NCBI GenBank assembly: GCA_963702525.1
Contig: CAVPCY010000006.1
Location: 1 to 25,745, forward strand
Source: CAVPCY01 sp963702525
Lineage (GTDB): Bacteria > Actinomycetota > Coriobacteriia > Anaerosomatales > PHET01
Reading direction: 5' to 3'
Length of the DNA: 25,745 nucleotides
Program-made: the position numbers and the translations under genes
The notes under the pieces: model-generated
The model's database searches: none
What the model was told of the DNA's origin: nothing
Seen by the model: the letters and a program-made list of their open reading frames with translations, nothing else
Shown: positions 1 through 7,827 of the stretch, in pieces
How the letters are laid out: the number at the start of each line of letters is the position of its first letter
Position numbering within the stretch: position 1 is the stretch's first letter

Positions 1-206
1 AGTGGGGCGGCTACTTCTCCCAAGTCGCATTCAAGCAGGTCAGGACCGTTCCCGATACCAGATGTGACGGGAAAGGAGTGTGCCCGCTTGTCTGCGCGCG
101 CTCGAAGCACGCCCAGAAGATGCCGGGCCATGGGTCGCCATGGTCCGGGAATCGGATCTCGATGCCATGGCATCGGGCATAGAGACGCGCGCCCAGCCCC
201 TGCGGG
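1..206. other. Unassigned left edge
   Basis: I see no gene I can support here. One forward reading frame stays open from the window edge to a TAG at 180-182 and could be the tail of an upstream gene, but its composition is not convincing. A GTG at 80 opens a forward frame that then runs over the cyclase gene in the wrong frame, so I do not call it. The stretch probably also holds the promoter of the cyclase gene, but no clear -35/-10 pair stands out. Confidence 0.4.
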
Positions 207-1796
207 ATGCGTTGCGCAGTGAGAGCGTTCGGTCGACATACCCTTCGCGCCCGCGTGCTTGGCGCTATGGTCGTGGTATTCGTGGTGGCGACGGTCTCCT
301 TCCTGCTGATGCTGAACAGCGTCGTGACGCACTCGTTCTCCGAACTTGAGGCGGAGAACGTGCTCAAGGACGCTGCTCGCGCTCGAACGGCTTTCAACAC
401 GTACCCGGTCACCCTGCGCGCACTGGCATCCGATTGGGCGCACTGGACCGAGACATATGACTTCGTGGCCGGGCGCCGGCCGGAGTACCCCGAGGAGAAC
501 CTCCCCAGCGGCACGCTTGCCAAAATGAACGCTGACTTCATGGTCTTCATCGACGATGACGGTGAACCTGTCCACGCGATCGCCTCGGATCCGTCGACCG
601 GGGAGATCGTCGAGGTTCAGAGGTCTCTGGAACGTGCCATCGTCAACCTGAATCGGATCGCGGCGCCGGCGCGTGCGACGAGTACTCGAAGCGGGCTCGT
701 CGCACTGCCAGGCGGTGTGGCTGCCATAGCTATGGAGCCAGTCACTTCGAGCGAGGGGAACGTCGAGCCGAACGGTGTCCTCGTGATCGGGCGATTCGTG
801 GGTGCCGAGGAGATCGCCGAAGTGGAGGGCATGACCGAGCTGAATGTGTCCGCAGGGCGCCCCACGGCCCGCGCTTCGATACTGCCCCGCCATCCCTATG
901 GTTACGGCGAGGAACTCGGCGAAGCGTACACCGGCGCTCTTGACAGCGAGACGATCGAGAGTTGGGCGACGGTGCGCGGGATGGACGGTAGGGCGGCGCT
1001 CGTCTTCGCAGTTCGGGAGCGCCGAGCGGCGATGGAGCGAGCCTCGGACACCCTGCGCTACGTCGGGATTGGGCTGGTGGGATTCTCGGTGTTCTTCGGG
1101 GTCGCGCTCGGGTTCACCATGGAGTCGACGATCATGAGGCGCCTGACCAAACTCCATGACGAGGTGATCAGGACCAGTGCGAGCGGAGCGAATGGACGCC
1201 GGCTCACCATCGACGGGAGCGACGAGATCGCCGAGCTCGCACGGGCGCTGAACCGCAACTTCGAAGGGCTGGCCGAAGCAGAGGCCGCGCTCAAGCACGC
1301 TGCCGACCATGACTTCCTCACCGGACTGCTAAACAGGCGGCGATTGGAAGAGGACACCGCCAGCGCGCTGGCGGAAGCGGAGCGCAACGGGCAGACGGTC
1401 GCATACATCCTGTTCGACCTCGATGGTTTCAAGAGCATCAACGACAGCATGGGACATCTCTGCGGCGACGCGGTGTTGGTCTGGTTCGCGGAACTGCTGC
1501 GCTCTGAAGTGCGCAGCTACAGCACGATAGCTCGGGTGGGGGGCGACGAGTTCGCGATCATGATGCCGCGCGCGGGAGACTACGAGGCCGCCGTCGTGGC
1601 AGACCGCATCATGACCGCGCTGTCCGAGCACCCGTGCGACGCGTGCTCCGGGGAACCGTTCGTGATGGGCGCCAGCATAGGCATCGCGGTGACCCCCAGA
1701 GACGGCACGAGCCTCGGCGAGCTCAGTTGGGCCGCCGACGACGCGATGTACGCATCGAAGAGCGCTCGCGCCCGCGACTGCGAGGAGTCAGGCTAG
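207..1796 (+). CDS. CHASE4-HAMP-GGDEF diguanylate cyclase
   Basis: A membrane-bound diguanylate cyclase of 529 residues, expected to make cyclic di-GMP from two GTP in response to an extracytoplasmic signal. A first membrane segment lies at about residues 18-38. A CHASE4-type periplasmic sensor follows (SDWAHWTETYDF near residues 74-85), then a second membrane segment near 283-303, a HAMP-like linker, and a C-terminal GGDEF domain. The DHDFLTGLLNRR motif opens the catalytic domain, and the signature GGDEF is intact at residues 445-449. The inhibitory I-site, usually RxxD, reads RSYS (436-439), so product feedback is probably lost. The ATG at 207 is used because a stop lies 24 bases upstream in frame; GTG 219 is also possible. 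Its TAG overlaps the corrected stop of the convergent YdeI-like gene. The signal sensed cannot be told from sequence. Confidence 0.93.
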   Translation: MRCAVRAFGRHTLRARVLGAMVVVFVVATVSFLLMLNSVVTHSFSELEAENVLKDAARARTAFNTYPVTLRALASDWAHWTETYDFVAGRRPEYPEENLPSGTLAKMNADFMVFIDDDGEPVHAIASDPSTGEIVEVQRSLERAIVNLNRIAAPARATSTRSGLVALPGGVAAIAMEPVTSSEGNVEPNGVLVIGRFVGAEEIAEVEGMTELNVSAGRPTARASILPRHPYGYGEELGEAYTGALDSETIESWATVRGMDGRAALVFAVRERRAAMERASDTLRYVGIGLVGFSVFFGVALGFTMESTIMRRLTKLHDEVIRTSASGANGRRLTIDGSDEIAELARALNRNFEGLAEAEAALKHAADHDFLTGLLNRRRLEEDTASALAEAERNGQTVAYILFDLDGFKSINDSMGHLCGDAVLVWFAELLRSEVRSYSTIARVGGDEFAIMMPRAGDYEAAVVADRIMTALSEHPCDACSGEPFVMGASIGIAVTPRDGTSLGELSWAADDAMYASKSARARDCEESG

Positions 1797-2378
1797 CGCG
1801 GTCCGCGGCCTTCGAGCGCAGCCGAGACCGTTTGGGCGATCCGGTTCGCTCGAGTGTCCGGCGCGCTTGGCGCTCGCGATCCAGTAGAGAGCGATCTTGC
1901 GTGTTCCCGGCGTGAGCGCGGCGAAGGACTCGCCGGCGCTCGCCTTCTCCAGCGCGGAGGAGAGGTCGTCGGGCATCACGAGCGCCTCGACGTCGTCGAG
2001 GATCTGCCACGAGCCGTTTGCCTTCGCCCGGTCGATTGCCGCCTGTCCGGCCGGCTGCATCAGGCCTGCTCCTTGGAGTCTCTCGACACGCGCCTTGTTC
2101 GGCTTCGACCAGATACTGTCGGGTCTGCGCGGCGTGAGCAGCTGCTTGAAGCGGTCGGCGTCGAGCCGGCGCACCGTGCTGTCGATCCAGCCGAAGCACA
2201 ACGCCTCCTCGACCGTATCGTCGTAGCTGAGCGTCGTGACCTGGTTGCCCTTCTTGCCGACGGCCAGCCAGATACCCGACGACGTCGCATGGTTCGCCTC
2301 GAGCCAGTCCCGCCACTCGGCGCGACTCCCGAGCTCGATCAGCGGCAGTTCCTCAAGTCGTGGCTTTGGTGCGGACAT
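1793..2378 (-). CDS. YdeI/OmpD-associated family protein (frameshifted near 3' end)
   Basis: A soluble protein of about 194 residues after correction, resembling the YdeI/OmpD-associated (bacteriocin-protection) family. Family-like stretches include SSGIWLAVGKKG, LCFGWIDSTVRRLD and RRPDSIWSKPNKARV. The start is the ATG at 2378, preceded by a strong GGGAGGTG ribosome site. As written, the frame drifts after AKRA and ends at 1788. Removing one C from the CC at 1858-1859 restores the expected ending, DTRANRIAQTVSAALEGRGP followed by R and a TAG at 1793-1795. That TAG overlaps the diguanylate cyclase stop. This strongly suggests a one-base insertion that is either an assembly error or a recent mutation. 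The biochemical role of the family is poorly known, and nothing here sharpens it. Confidence 0.85.
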
Positions 2379-2446
2379 CGGCCCACCTCCCGCGGGGACT
2401 GTACCCCACCTCGCGAGCGGAGAGAGGCCGCCCTCAAGATGGGGTG

Positions 2447-2476
2447 TTGACAGGTATGCAAGTGTATACTTACAAT
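2447..2476 (+). promoter_or_regulatory. Sigma-70-type promoter of the TetR gene with overlapping operator-like repeats
   Basis: A perfect -35 TTGACA (2447-2452) is followed after 18 bases by TACAAT (2471-2476), giving transcription from about 2483 and a leader of roughly 28 bases before ATG 2510. An imperfect palindrome AAGTGTATACTT covers 2460-2471, and ACTTACA occurs twice (2468-2474 and 2487-2493), flanking the expected start point. This local stretch is much more AT-rich than its surroundings. Binding by the TetR protein encoded just downstream is a reasonable inference from position, not something shown. Confidence 0.7.
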
Positions 2477-2509
2477 GCAAGCAACCACTTACATACACCC
2501 AGCGGACGA

Positions 2510-3118
2510 ATGGCGAGAGTGATGACCAGAGATACCGAGACCGACATCCTCAACGCGGCGGCAGACCTCTTCGCCGAGCGGGGGTACGCGGCGACGACCA
2601 CGCGCGCGATCGCCGAGCGAGCGGGCGTCAACGAAGTGACGCTGTTCCGACGCTTCGAGAGCAAGGCGGGCGTGCTGCGCGCTTTGGGCGAGCGCTGGGC
2701 GCAGACCATGGCGGGCATCGTGGTGCCCGGCATGCCCGACCCGTCGGACACGCACGCCACCATCGCCGCTCTCGCCCGCATGGAGATCGAGGGCGCGGTC
2801 CGCGACGGCGGCGTCGCGATGCGGCTGGCGTTCGACGCTCGCACCGTCCCGGAGGTAGCCGAGGTCATGGGTGGCGGCCCGGCGACGAACCTCGACGGTC
2901 TTGCTGAGTACCTCGCGAGTCGGCAGCAGGCGGGAGACCTGCGCAGCGACATCGATGCACGCCTCATGGCAGAGGCGTTCTTCAACCTGACGTCGACCAT
3001 GGTGATGGCGCGGCAGCTCCTCGGCCACTCGGGGCGACCTGAGGAACTGGTGTCGGGCGAAGCGATCGAGCAGCTTGTCGAGCTGTTCTGGAACGGAGTG
3101 AGAGGGGAGAGGCGATGA
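2510..3118 (+). CDS. TetR/AcrR-family transcriptional regulator
   Basis: A repressor-type DNA-binding protein of about 202 residues. The N-terminal TetR helix-turn-helix is clear: ILNAAADLFAERGYAATTTR leads into AIAERAGVNEVTLFRRFESK, the recognition-helix region. The C-terminal half is the variable ligand-binding and dimerisation domain and gives no ligand clue. ATG 2510 is chosen because it lies about 28 bases downstream of the predicted transcription start; ATG 2522, which follows GAGAG, is an alternative. An ATG still further upstream at 2360 precedes the promoter and is unlikely. The stop codon overlaps an ATG at 3115, so the following flavodoxin gene is probably co-transcribed and translationally coupled. 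Autoregulation through the repeats in its promoter is likely. Confidence 0.9.
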   Translation: MARVMTRDTETDILNAAADLFAERGYAATTTRAIAERAGVNEVTLFRRFESKAGVLRALGERWAQTMAGIVVPGMPDPSDTHATIAALARMEIEGAVRDGGVAMRLAFDARTVPEVAEVMGGGPATNLDGLAEYLASRQQAGDLRSDIDARLMAEAFFNLTSTMVMARQLLGHSGRPEELVSGEAIEQLVELFWNGVRGERR

Positions 3119-3129
3119 GAGGGGACGCG

Positions 3130-3627
3130 ATGAAGACGTTGGTCGTGTACGGCACGAAGTCGGGGTGCACCGAGGGCATCGCGCAGCGCATCGGTGAGCG
3201 AATCGCTGCGGGCGGGTCGTCGGTCGAGGTCGTGGCTGCCGAGACGGCGCCGGACGCGGCGGCCTACGACGCCGTTGTCGTGGGCAGCGGTGTGCGCGCC
3301 GGCAGCTGGCACGCCCCGGTGAAGAGCTGGGTCGAAGCGAACATGGAAGCGCTCAAGAGCCGTCCGGTCGCGTTCTACACCTGCGGCCTGATGATCACTC
3401 AGGAGGGCAAGGCCGAGGAGGTCCGGGCCTACACCGGTCCGATCGTCGCGGCGACGGGCATAGTCCCGGTCGACGTCGGCCTGTTCGCCGGCTCCTTCAA
3501 GCCGAAGGAGTTCTCGTTCGCCGAGCGCACGATCCTCAAACTGATGAAGACGCCAGAGGGCGACTTCCGAGACTGGGACGCGATAGACGCGTGGGCCGAC
3601 GAGATCATGCCGGCGCTGTCGGCGTAG
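3130..3627 (+). CDS. Flavodoxin-domain protein (HemG-like)
   Basis: A small FMN-binding redox protein of about 165 residues. The N terminus MKTLVVYGTKSGCTEGIAQR is the beta-strand plus phosphate-binding loop of flavodoxins. YDAVVVGSGVRAGSWH and FYTCGLMITQ match the flavodoxin-domain subgroup that includes the protoporphyrinogen oxidase HemG. The C-terminal FSFAERTILKLMKTPEGDFR also resembles that subgroup. ATG 3130 follows GAGAGGGG at a good distance; ATG 3115 overlaps the TetR stop and would add five residues. It lies directly downstream of the TetR gene and is probably controlled by it. Substrate is unknown: a HemG role in haem synthesis is possible but not shown, and many such proteins are general electron carriers. 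Confidence 0.85.
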   Translation: MKTLVVYGTKSGCTEGIAQRIGERIAAGGSSVEVVAAETAPDAAAYDAVVVGSGVRAGSWHAPVKSWVEANMEALKSRPVAFYTCGLMITQEGKAEEVRAYTGPIVAATGIVPVDVGLFAGSFKPKEFSFAERTILKLMKTPEGDFRDWDAIDAWADEIMPALSA

Positions 3628-3630
3628 GGT

Positions 3631-3650
3631 CCCGCGCGCTTCGCGGCGGG
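3631..3650. terminator. GC-rich hairpin between flavodoxin and membrane-protein genes
   Basis: CCCGC at 3631-3635 pairs with GCGGG at 3646-3650, with further GCG/CGC pairing around a CTTC loop. There is no T tract, so an intrinsic terminator is only weakly supported; it may be an attenuating or RNA-stabilising hairpin within one operon. Confidence 0.3.
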
Positions 3651-3683
3651 CGGTTCTGACGATTCGACGAGGGGATTGAGCAG

Positions 3684-4638
3684 ATGAGCATCAACACCCG
3701 CAGGGGCCTGGCCCTGCTGCTGATCGTGGTCGCGTTGGGGGCGGGCATCGCATCCGGACTGGGCGTGTTTGCGCGCGGCGACGGATCCACCAAGACGGCG
3801 ACGAGTATCCGGGGTGAGAGCTACGAGTACGTCACGAACGGTGTGTACGCGTTGAACGCCGAACGCGTGGTCGCCGAAGGGGTGGGCTGGGACATCTTCA
3901 CGCTGTTCGTGGTCGTGCCCGGGCTGTTCGTGGCTGCATGGCTTGTTGCCAGGGGCTCGTTGAAGGGCCGGCTGTTCGCACTGGGGCTGCTCGCCTATAC
4001 GTTCTACCAATACCTGATGTACGCGATGACGTGGGCGCTCGGCCCGCTGTTCCCGCTGTGGATAGCGCTCTACGCGGCGAGTCTGGCCGGCATCTTGTGG
4101 CTCGTCGCGAACGTGTCACTCTCCGAGCTTGCGCGCTCCGTGACGCCTCGCTTCCCGGCGCGGGGCATGGCGGTCTTCAGCGGCCTGATGGGTCTCGCGC
4201 TCGTCGGGATGTGGAGCCAGCGGATCGCCTGCGGGACTCGCAGGCGAATACGAGACCGCGATGCTCCTGGGACAGACGACGATGGTCGTCCAAGCGCTCG
4301 ATCTCGGTCTGGTAGTGCCGCTCCTCGTCTTCACCGCGTTCGCCGCGTGGGCGCGTCGTCCGGTGGGCTACCTGCTCGCGTCGGTCGTCGCGGTGAAGGG
4401 CGTCACGATGTCGGGCGCGATAGTCGCGATGCTCGTCTCGGCGTGGGTCGTCGAAGGGCGTGCCGACGTGTTCGGGTTCGCTATGTTCGGTACTGCGTTC
4501 GCGGCGACGGTGTGGCTCGCGTGGAGGACATACACGAACGTGACTGAGCCCACCCCTGCGGCAAAGGGGCGCCCGGCGCCGGGCCAGGACGTCGACAGAA
4601 CGGCACCCGCGATGACGGGCGTGGCAGCTGCTCGGTGA
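3684..4638 (+). CDS. Multi-pass membrane protein, unrecognised family (frameshifted)
   Basis: An integral membrane protein of about 317 residues after correction. The first part (from ATG 3684) has an N-terminal membrane segment (residues about 8-26), an outside loop containing YVTNGVYALNAERVVAEG, and further segments around FTLFVVVPGLFVAAWLV, LGLLAYTFYQYLMYA and FPLWIALYAASLAGILWLV. The second part continues one frame over with GEYETAMLLGQTTMVVQALD, LGLVVPLLVFTAFAAWA, VGYLLASVVAVKGVTMSGAI and a last segment, ending at TGA 4636-4638. One extra base somewhere in 4227-4236 explains the break. I do not recognise a named family; small-molecule or redox sensing at the membrane is possible but unsupported. 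It sits between a flavodoxin and a TIGR03987 protein, probably in the TetR-led operon. Confidence 0.75.
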
Positions 4639-4639
4639 T

Positions 4640-5041
4640 ATGCTCGCGCGCATGTCATCGATGCTCGGCATAGCCACCGTACTGATCACGCTCGCGCTCG
4701 TCTTCTACACCATCGGGGTGTGGGCCGAGCGGCTCGCGCGCTACCTCAAGCCGTGGCACCTCGTGTTCTTCTGGCTGGGGCTGGCGTGCGACACCGGCGG
4801 GACCTATGCGATGGAGCTCATCAGCGGGCGAATCACGTGGACGTCGTGGCACACGATTACCGGGATGTTGGCGATCGCGCTCATGGCGATCCACACCGTG
4901 TGGGCGACGGTGGTGGTCGTGCGCAACGACGATCGCGCGCGGCAGGTCTTCCACCGCTACAGCTTGGCGGTCTGGATCTTCTGGCTCGTCCCGTACCTGG
5001 GCGGCATGGTCGCGGGCATGATGGGCAGGCCCCTGTCCTAG
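4640..5041 (+). CDS. TIGR03987 (HsmA-type) membrane protein
   Basis: A four-helix membrane protein of up to 133 residues. The sequence follows the TIGR03987 pattern: VLITLALVFYTIGVWAERLA, then KPWHLVFFWLGLACDTGGT, then SWHTITGMLAIALMAIHTVW, then the charged loop RNDDRARQVFHRYS and a last helix with WIFWLVPYLGGMVAGMMG. Conserved-looking histidines in or beside the helices (PWH, SWH, AIH, FHR) would suit haem or metal binding, but that is my inference. The ATG at 4640 lies one base after the upstream TGA; ATG 4652 would also give a complete protein. It is very likely co-transcribed with the membrane protein before it. Confidence 0.85.
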   Translation: MLARMSSMLGIATVLITLALVFYTIGVWAERLARYLKPWHLVFFWLGLACDTGGTYAMELISGRITWTSWHTITGMLAIALMAIHTVWATVVVVRNDDRARQVFHRYSLAVWIFWLVPYLGGMVAGMMGRPLS

Positions 5042-5068
5042 GCGCGAGCGACGGAGGGCGTCGATACC

Positions 5069-5293
5069 GTGGAGCTGCAGACACTCGGCAAGTTGCTCGT
5101 GGTCATGTCGCTCGCCCTGGCGATCGTGGGCGGGATGCTGTGGTTCGCGGGGCGCTTGGGACTGGGCGGTATGCCCGGAAGCCTCAAGTTCGAGGGCGAC
5201 GGGTGGACGTGCTTCGTGCCCATCGTCGCCTCGATCGTGATCTCGATTCTGCTCACCGTGGTTCTCAACGTCGTGCTGCGCTGGTTCCGCTAG
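5069..5293 (+). CDS. DUF2905 small membrane protein
   Basis: A 74-residue protein starting at GTG 5069. It has two membrane segments, LLVVMSLALAIVGGMLWFAG and VPIVASIVISILLTVVLNVV, separated by the family signature GRLGLGGMPGSLKFEGDGW. DUF2905 proteins typically have GRLPGDI at this point and are 65-80 residues long, so this is a full-length member. Function is unknown. It lies 27 bases after the TIGR03987 gene and just upstream of the PhzF gene, with a small hairpin in between. Confidence 0.88.
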   Translation: MELQTLGKLLVVMSLALAIVGGMLWFAGRLGLGGMPGSLKFEGDGWTCFVPIVASIVISILLTVVLNVVLRWFR

Positions 5294-5311
5294 CGTCAGC
5301 GCCGGTGACGC
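5293..5311. terminator. Hairpin between DUF2905 and PhzF genes
   Basis: GCGTCA (5293-5298) and TGACGC (5306-5311) form a perfect six-base-pair stem around a seven-base loop, starting on the last base of the DUF2905 stop codon. No T run follows, so it may terminate weakly or only separate transcript segments. Confidence 0.35.
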
Positions 5312-5330
5312 CCGGGCTTCAGGAGGTTGC

Positions 5331-6176
5331 ATGCGCTCGTACCGCTACGTGATCGTCGACGTCTTCACCGATAGGCCGTTTGCGGGAAACCAGCTCGCCG
5401 TGTTCAGCAACGCGTCGGGGCTCTCGACCGATGAGATGCAGGCGCTCGCCCGCGAGATGAACTTCAGCGAGTCGACGTTCGTGCTCCCTCCCGAGCAGGG
5501 CGGCGACCTCCGCATGCGGATCTTCACCCCGGTGCGCGAGATGCCCTTCGCGGGTCACCCCACCTTAGGTACGGCGTTCGCGATGGCGGGGCCGCTGCAA
5601 AGCCCGCTGCTGCGCATCGAGACCGGGATGGGGGTCGTCCCGGTGACGCTCGAGCGCGAGGGTGCGAAGCTCGTGTTCGGCAGGATGGAGCAGCCGATTC
5701 CCACGTTCGAGGCCTGGGCCGACGACCAGGCGTTGCTGTCGGCCTTGGGCGTGGAGTCGTCGCGGTTGCCCATCGAGCTCTACGACAACGGGGTGCGCCA
5801 CGTCTACGTGATGCTGCCGAGCTTCGCGGACGTCGCCGCCGTGCGCCCCGACCAGCAGGCGCTCGAGGCGGTGGCCGGGGATGCAGGCGTCAACGTGTTC
5901 GCAGTCGAAGACGGGCACGTCAAGACGCGCATGTTCATGCTCGACGTCGGGATAGCCGAGGACCCCGCGACCGGCTCGGCGGCGGGCCCGCTCGCGGTTC
6001 ATCTGGCGCGCTGGGGCGTGATCCCGTGGGGCGAGGAGATCACGATCGCCCAGGGCGCCGAGATCGGGCGGCCAAGCACGCTCTACGCCCGGGCGCGTGG
6101 TGAGGGCGACGTGGTGGCCTCCGTGGAGGTCGGCGGCTCGGCGGTCGTGGTGGCTCGCGGCGAGTTCGGACTGTAG
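5331..6176 (+). CDS. PhzF-family epimerase/isomerase
   Basis: A cytosolic PhzF-family protein of 281 residues, the usual family length. The family folds as two diaminopimelate-epimerase-like halves. Visible signatures are VFTDRPFAGNQLAVF near the start, MNFSESTFVLPP with the likely catalytic Glu47, REMPFAGHPTLGTAF, and in the second half AEDPATGSAAGPLAVHL. The start ATG 5331 has an excellent AGGAGG site seven bases upstream. No other phenazine genes are nearby, so phenazine synthesis is not implied; most family members act on unknown substrates. Confidence 0.93.
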   Translation: MRSYRYVIVDVFTDRPFAGNQLAVFSNASGLSTDEMQALAREMNFSESTFVLPPEQGGDLRMRIFTPVREMPFAGHPTLGTAFAMAGPLQSPLLRIETGMGVVPVTLEREGAKLVFGRMEQPIPTFEAWADDQALLSALGVESSRLPIELYDNGVRHVYVMLPSFADVAAVRPDQQALEAVAGDAGVNVFAVEDGHVKTRMFMLDVGIAEDPATGSAAGPLAVHLARWGVIPWGEEITIAQGAEIGRPSTLYARARGEGDVVASVEVGGSAVVVARGEFGL

Positions 6177-6202
6177 GCGAGCGTATGGAGGGGGCGGTTC
6201 GC

Positions 6203-6415
6203 GTGACGTGCTACATGCGGCACATGGCGTGGCTGTTCGATGCCCTGGGAGTCGAAGACGACAAGCGCAACCGCAAGCGTGCGGATGCGGCGCTGCGCGA
6301 GCACTTCGGGATGGGCGAGGACGCGCACTGTCCGGAGATCTGGGCGGCGGTCAAGGCGCTCTCGCCCGAGGAGCGCGACGCGCTGATCCCGGTGGTGGGC
6401 GAGGCACTCGGCTAG
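6203..6415 (+). CDS. Small conserved-looking Cys/His protein
   Basis: A 70-residue soluble protein read from GTG 6203, which is preceded by GGAGGGGG; ATG 6185 would add six residues but lies before that ribosome site. The N terminus TCYMRHMAWLFDALG and the central HCPEIWAAVKAL give a C-Y-x-R-H motif and a later H-C-P-x-[IV]-W motif. I recall similar small proteins in other anaerobes but cannot name a family. The paired Cys/His residues could bind a metal; this is inference. It begins 26 bases after the PhzF stop and faces the acyltransferase gene tail to tail. There are no membrane segments or signal peptide. Confidence 0.7.
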   Translation: MTCYMRHMAWLFDALGVEDDKRNRKRADAALREHFGMGEDAHCPEIWAAVKALSPEERDALIPVVGEALG

Positions 6416-6430
6416 GGAGTCCCGGCAGGG

Positions 6431-7616
6431 CTACTTGATGCCCATCAGCGTGCGCAACCCCGGTACGCGACGTACGGACTCGTAGAGTGCGAAGGTGACC
6501 GCAAGCGCGACCACGAGCAGCAGCGTCCACTGCGCTACGCCTCCGATGGCGAGCTGCACGACGTAGAACGCGGCGACCACGATCACCGTCTGGTGCAGGA
6601 TGTAGACAGGGTACGAGGAGGGCGCGAGGTACGCGAGCACCGCCGAGGTGTGGTCGAGATAGCGCTTGCCCACGCCGAGCAGCCCCACCATCACCAGCCA
6701 GCGGCCCAAGTTGCCGACCAGTGAGATCAGCGCGATGGGCACGCCGGGATCGGGCAGTGAGTCCCGGAGCGGTCCTGTGACCATCCAGGCGATCTCGATG
6801 CCGAAGCCCAAGGCGAGCGCGAGCCATCGGTACTTCTCGGCTGAGGTTATGAACGCCGAGTCGAACATGATGCAGTAGCCCAGTACGAAGAAGGCGGCGT
6901 AGTAGAAGGGGTTCTTGCCCACCGGGTCGGGCAGGGCCTCGCCTACGAAGATGATGAAGCCGGCGAGCAGCCACCAAGCCGGGTCGGGCGAGGCGCCTGG
7001 CGAAACGCTCGAGAGCGGCGCGGCCCTTATCGGAGCGGCCCCATAGCAGGAGCGGCAGCGCGGCGAGCGAGATCACGAACAGCCACAGCACGAACCACAG
7101 GTGGCCCATCCCGAAGCCCCCGTAGTAGTCGCCTCCGTCGCGGATGTTCCACACGAGCCAGTCTCCGCTCGTGAGGTAGTACAGAAACGACTGGTCGTAG
7201 CCCGTATGGAACCGCGCTCCGTACCAGGTCTGGGGCGGGATGAGAACGAGCCAGCCGAAGATGAACGGCACGAGCAGGCGCTTCACGCGCTCCATCACGT
7301 ACTGCCCACCGGTGCGCCTGCGCAGTGCGAAGTAGCTCGAGGCGCCCGCGAGCAAGAACAGCAGCGGCATGTGCCAGTAGTCGATGAAGCCCAGCACGTA
7401 GTTCAGCGCCATCGAGAGGTGCTCGCTTTTCACGTAGAACGGATCGCCGAAGTTGAAGACGCGCGACACGTGGAACGGGAAGAGCAACAGCACGGCGAGT
7501 ACTCGCAGCCAGTCGATGTAGTGGATGCGTGCCGATACGGGCTTGGGAGTTGGCGGGCGGGTGTCAGGATGCGCTCCAGTCGCGCGCGGCTCTTCTGTGT
7601 GCGCGTCTGCCCGCAT
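6431..7616 (-). CDS. Acyltransferase family 3 / MdoC-like membrane protein (frameshifted)
   Basis: An integral membrane O-acyltransferase of about 394 residues after correction, of the kind that modifies exported glycans or surface polymers. The N-terminal part carries IHYIDWLRVLAVLLLFPFHV, with the family Asp, Arg and His, then WHMPLLFLLAGASSYFALRR and MGHLWFVLWLFVISL. The C-terminal part, one frame over, starts around DPAWWLLAGFIIFVGEALPD, continues with NPFYYAAFFVLGYCIMF and YLAPSSYPVYILHQTVIVV, and stops at 6431-6433. One extra base in about 6984-6997 accounts for the break. Start ATG 7616 is preceded by GGGAGGTGGGCC; an upstream ATG at 7646 lacks such a site. The acceptor is unknown. It is divergent from the zinc-ribbon-like gene. 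Confidence 0.85.
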
Positions 7617-7726
7617 GGCCCACCTCCCCGGTACAGACCCCAACAACGTCTGTTCCCATCGGGGGGCGCTTCATGCGGTGCGGCAGGCTTCTCGGACGGC
7701 GGCCTCGTCGAGCCCGAGTGCGAAGA

Positions 7727-7740
7727 GTGACGACCGTCAC
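7727..7740. promoter_or_regulatory. Palindrome in the divergent intergenic region
   Basis: GTGACG at 7727-7732 and CGTCAC at 7735-7740 form a 14-base inverted repeat with a two-base centre, between the divergent acyltransferase and zinc-ribbon-like genes (7617-7827). The size and position suit a dimeric regulator, but no regulator is known and no strong promoter hexamers are visible beside it. Confidence 0.35.
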
Positions 7741-7827
7741 AGCTGCTTGGTGGATGGTGGTTCACGACCGCCGATCATCGGGGCAGACTCCCTCTACACC
7801 AAAGCACACTCGCGAGAGGAGCAGCCC

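Noticed and set aside
80..349. Forward frame from GTG 80
   Set aside because: Most of it overlaps the cyclase N terminus in the wrong frame, and nothing in it is recognisable.
2372..7640. Identical GGGAGGTGGGCC before the YdeI-like and acyltransferase starts as a shared regulatory motif
   Set aside because: Most of it is simply a strong ribosome-binding site; there is no longer shared upstream sequence of note.
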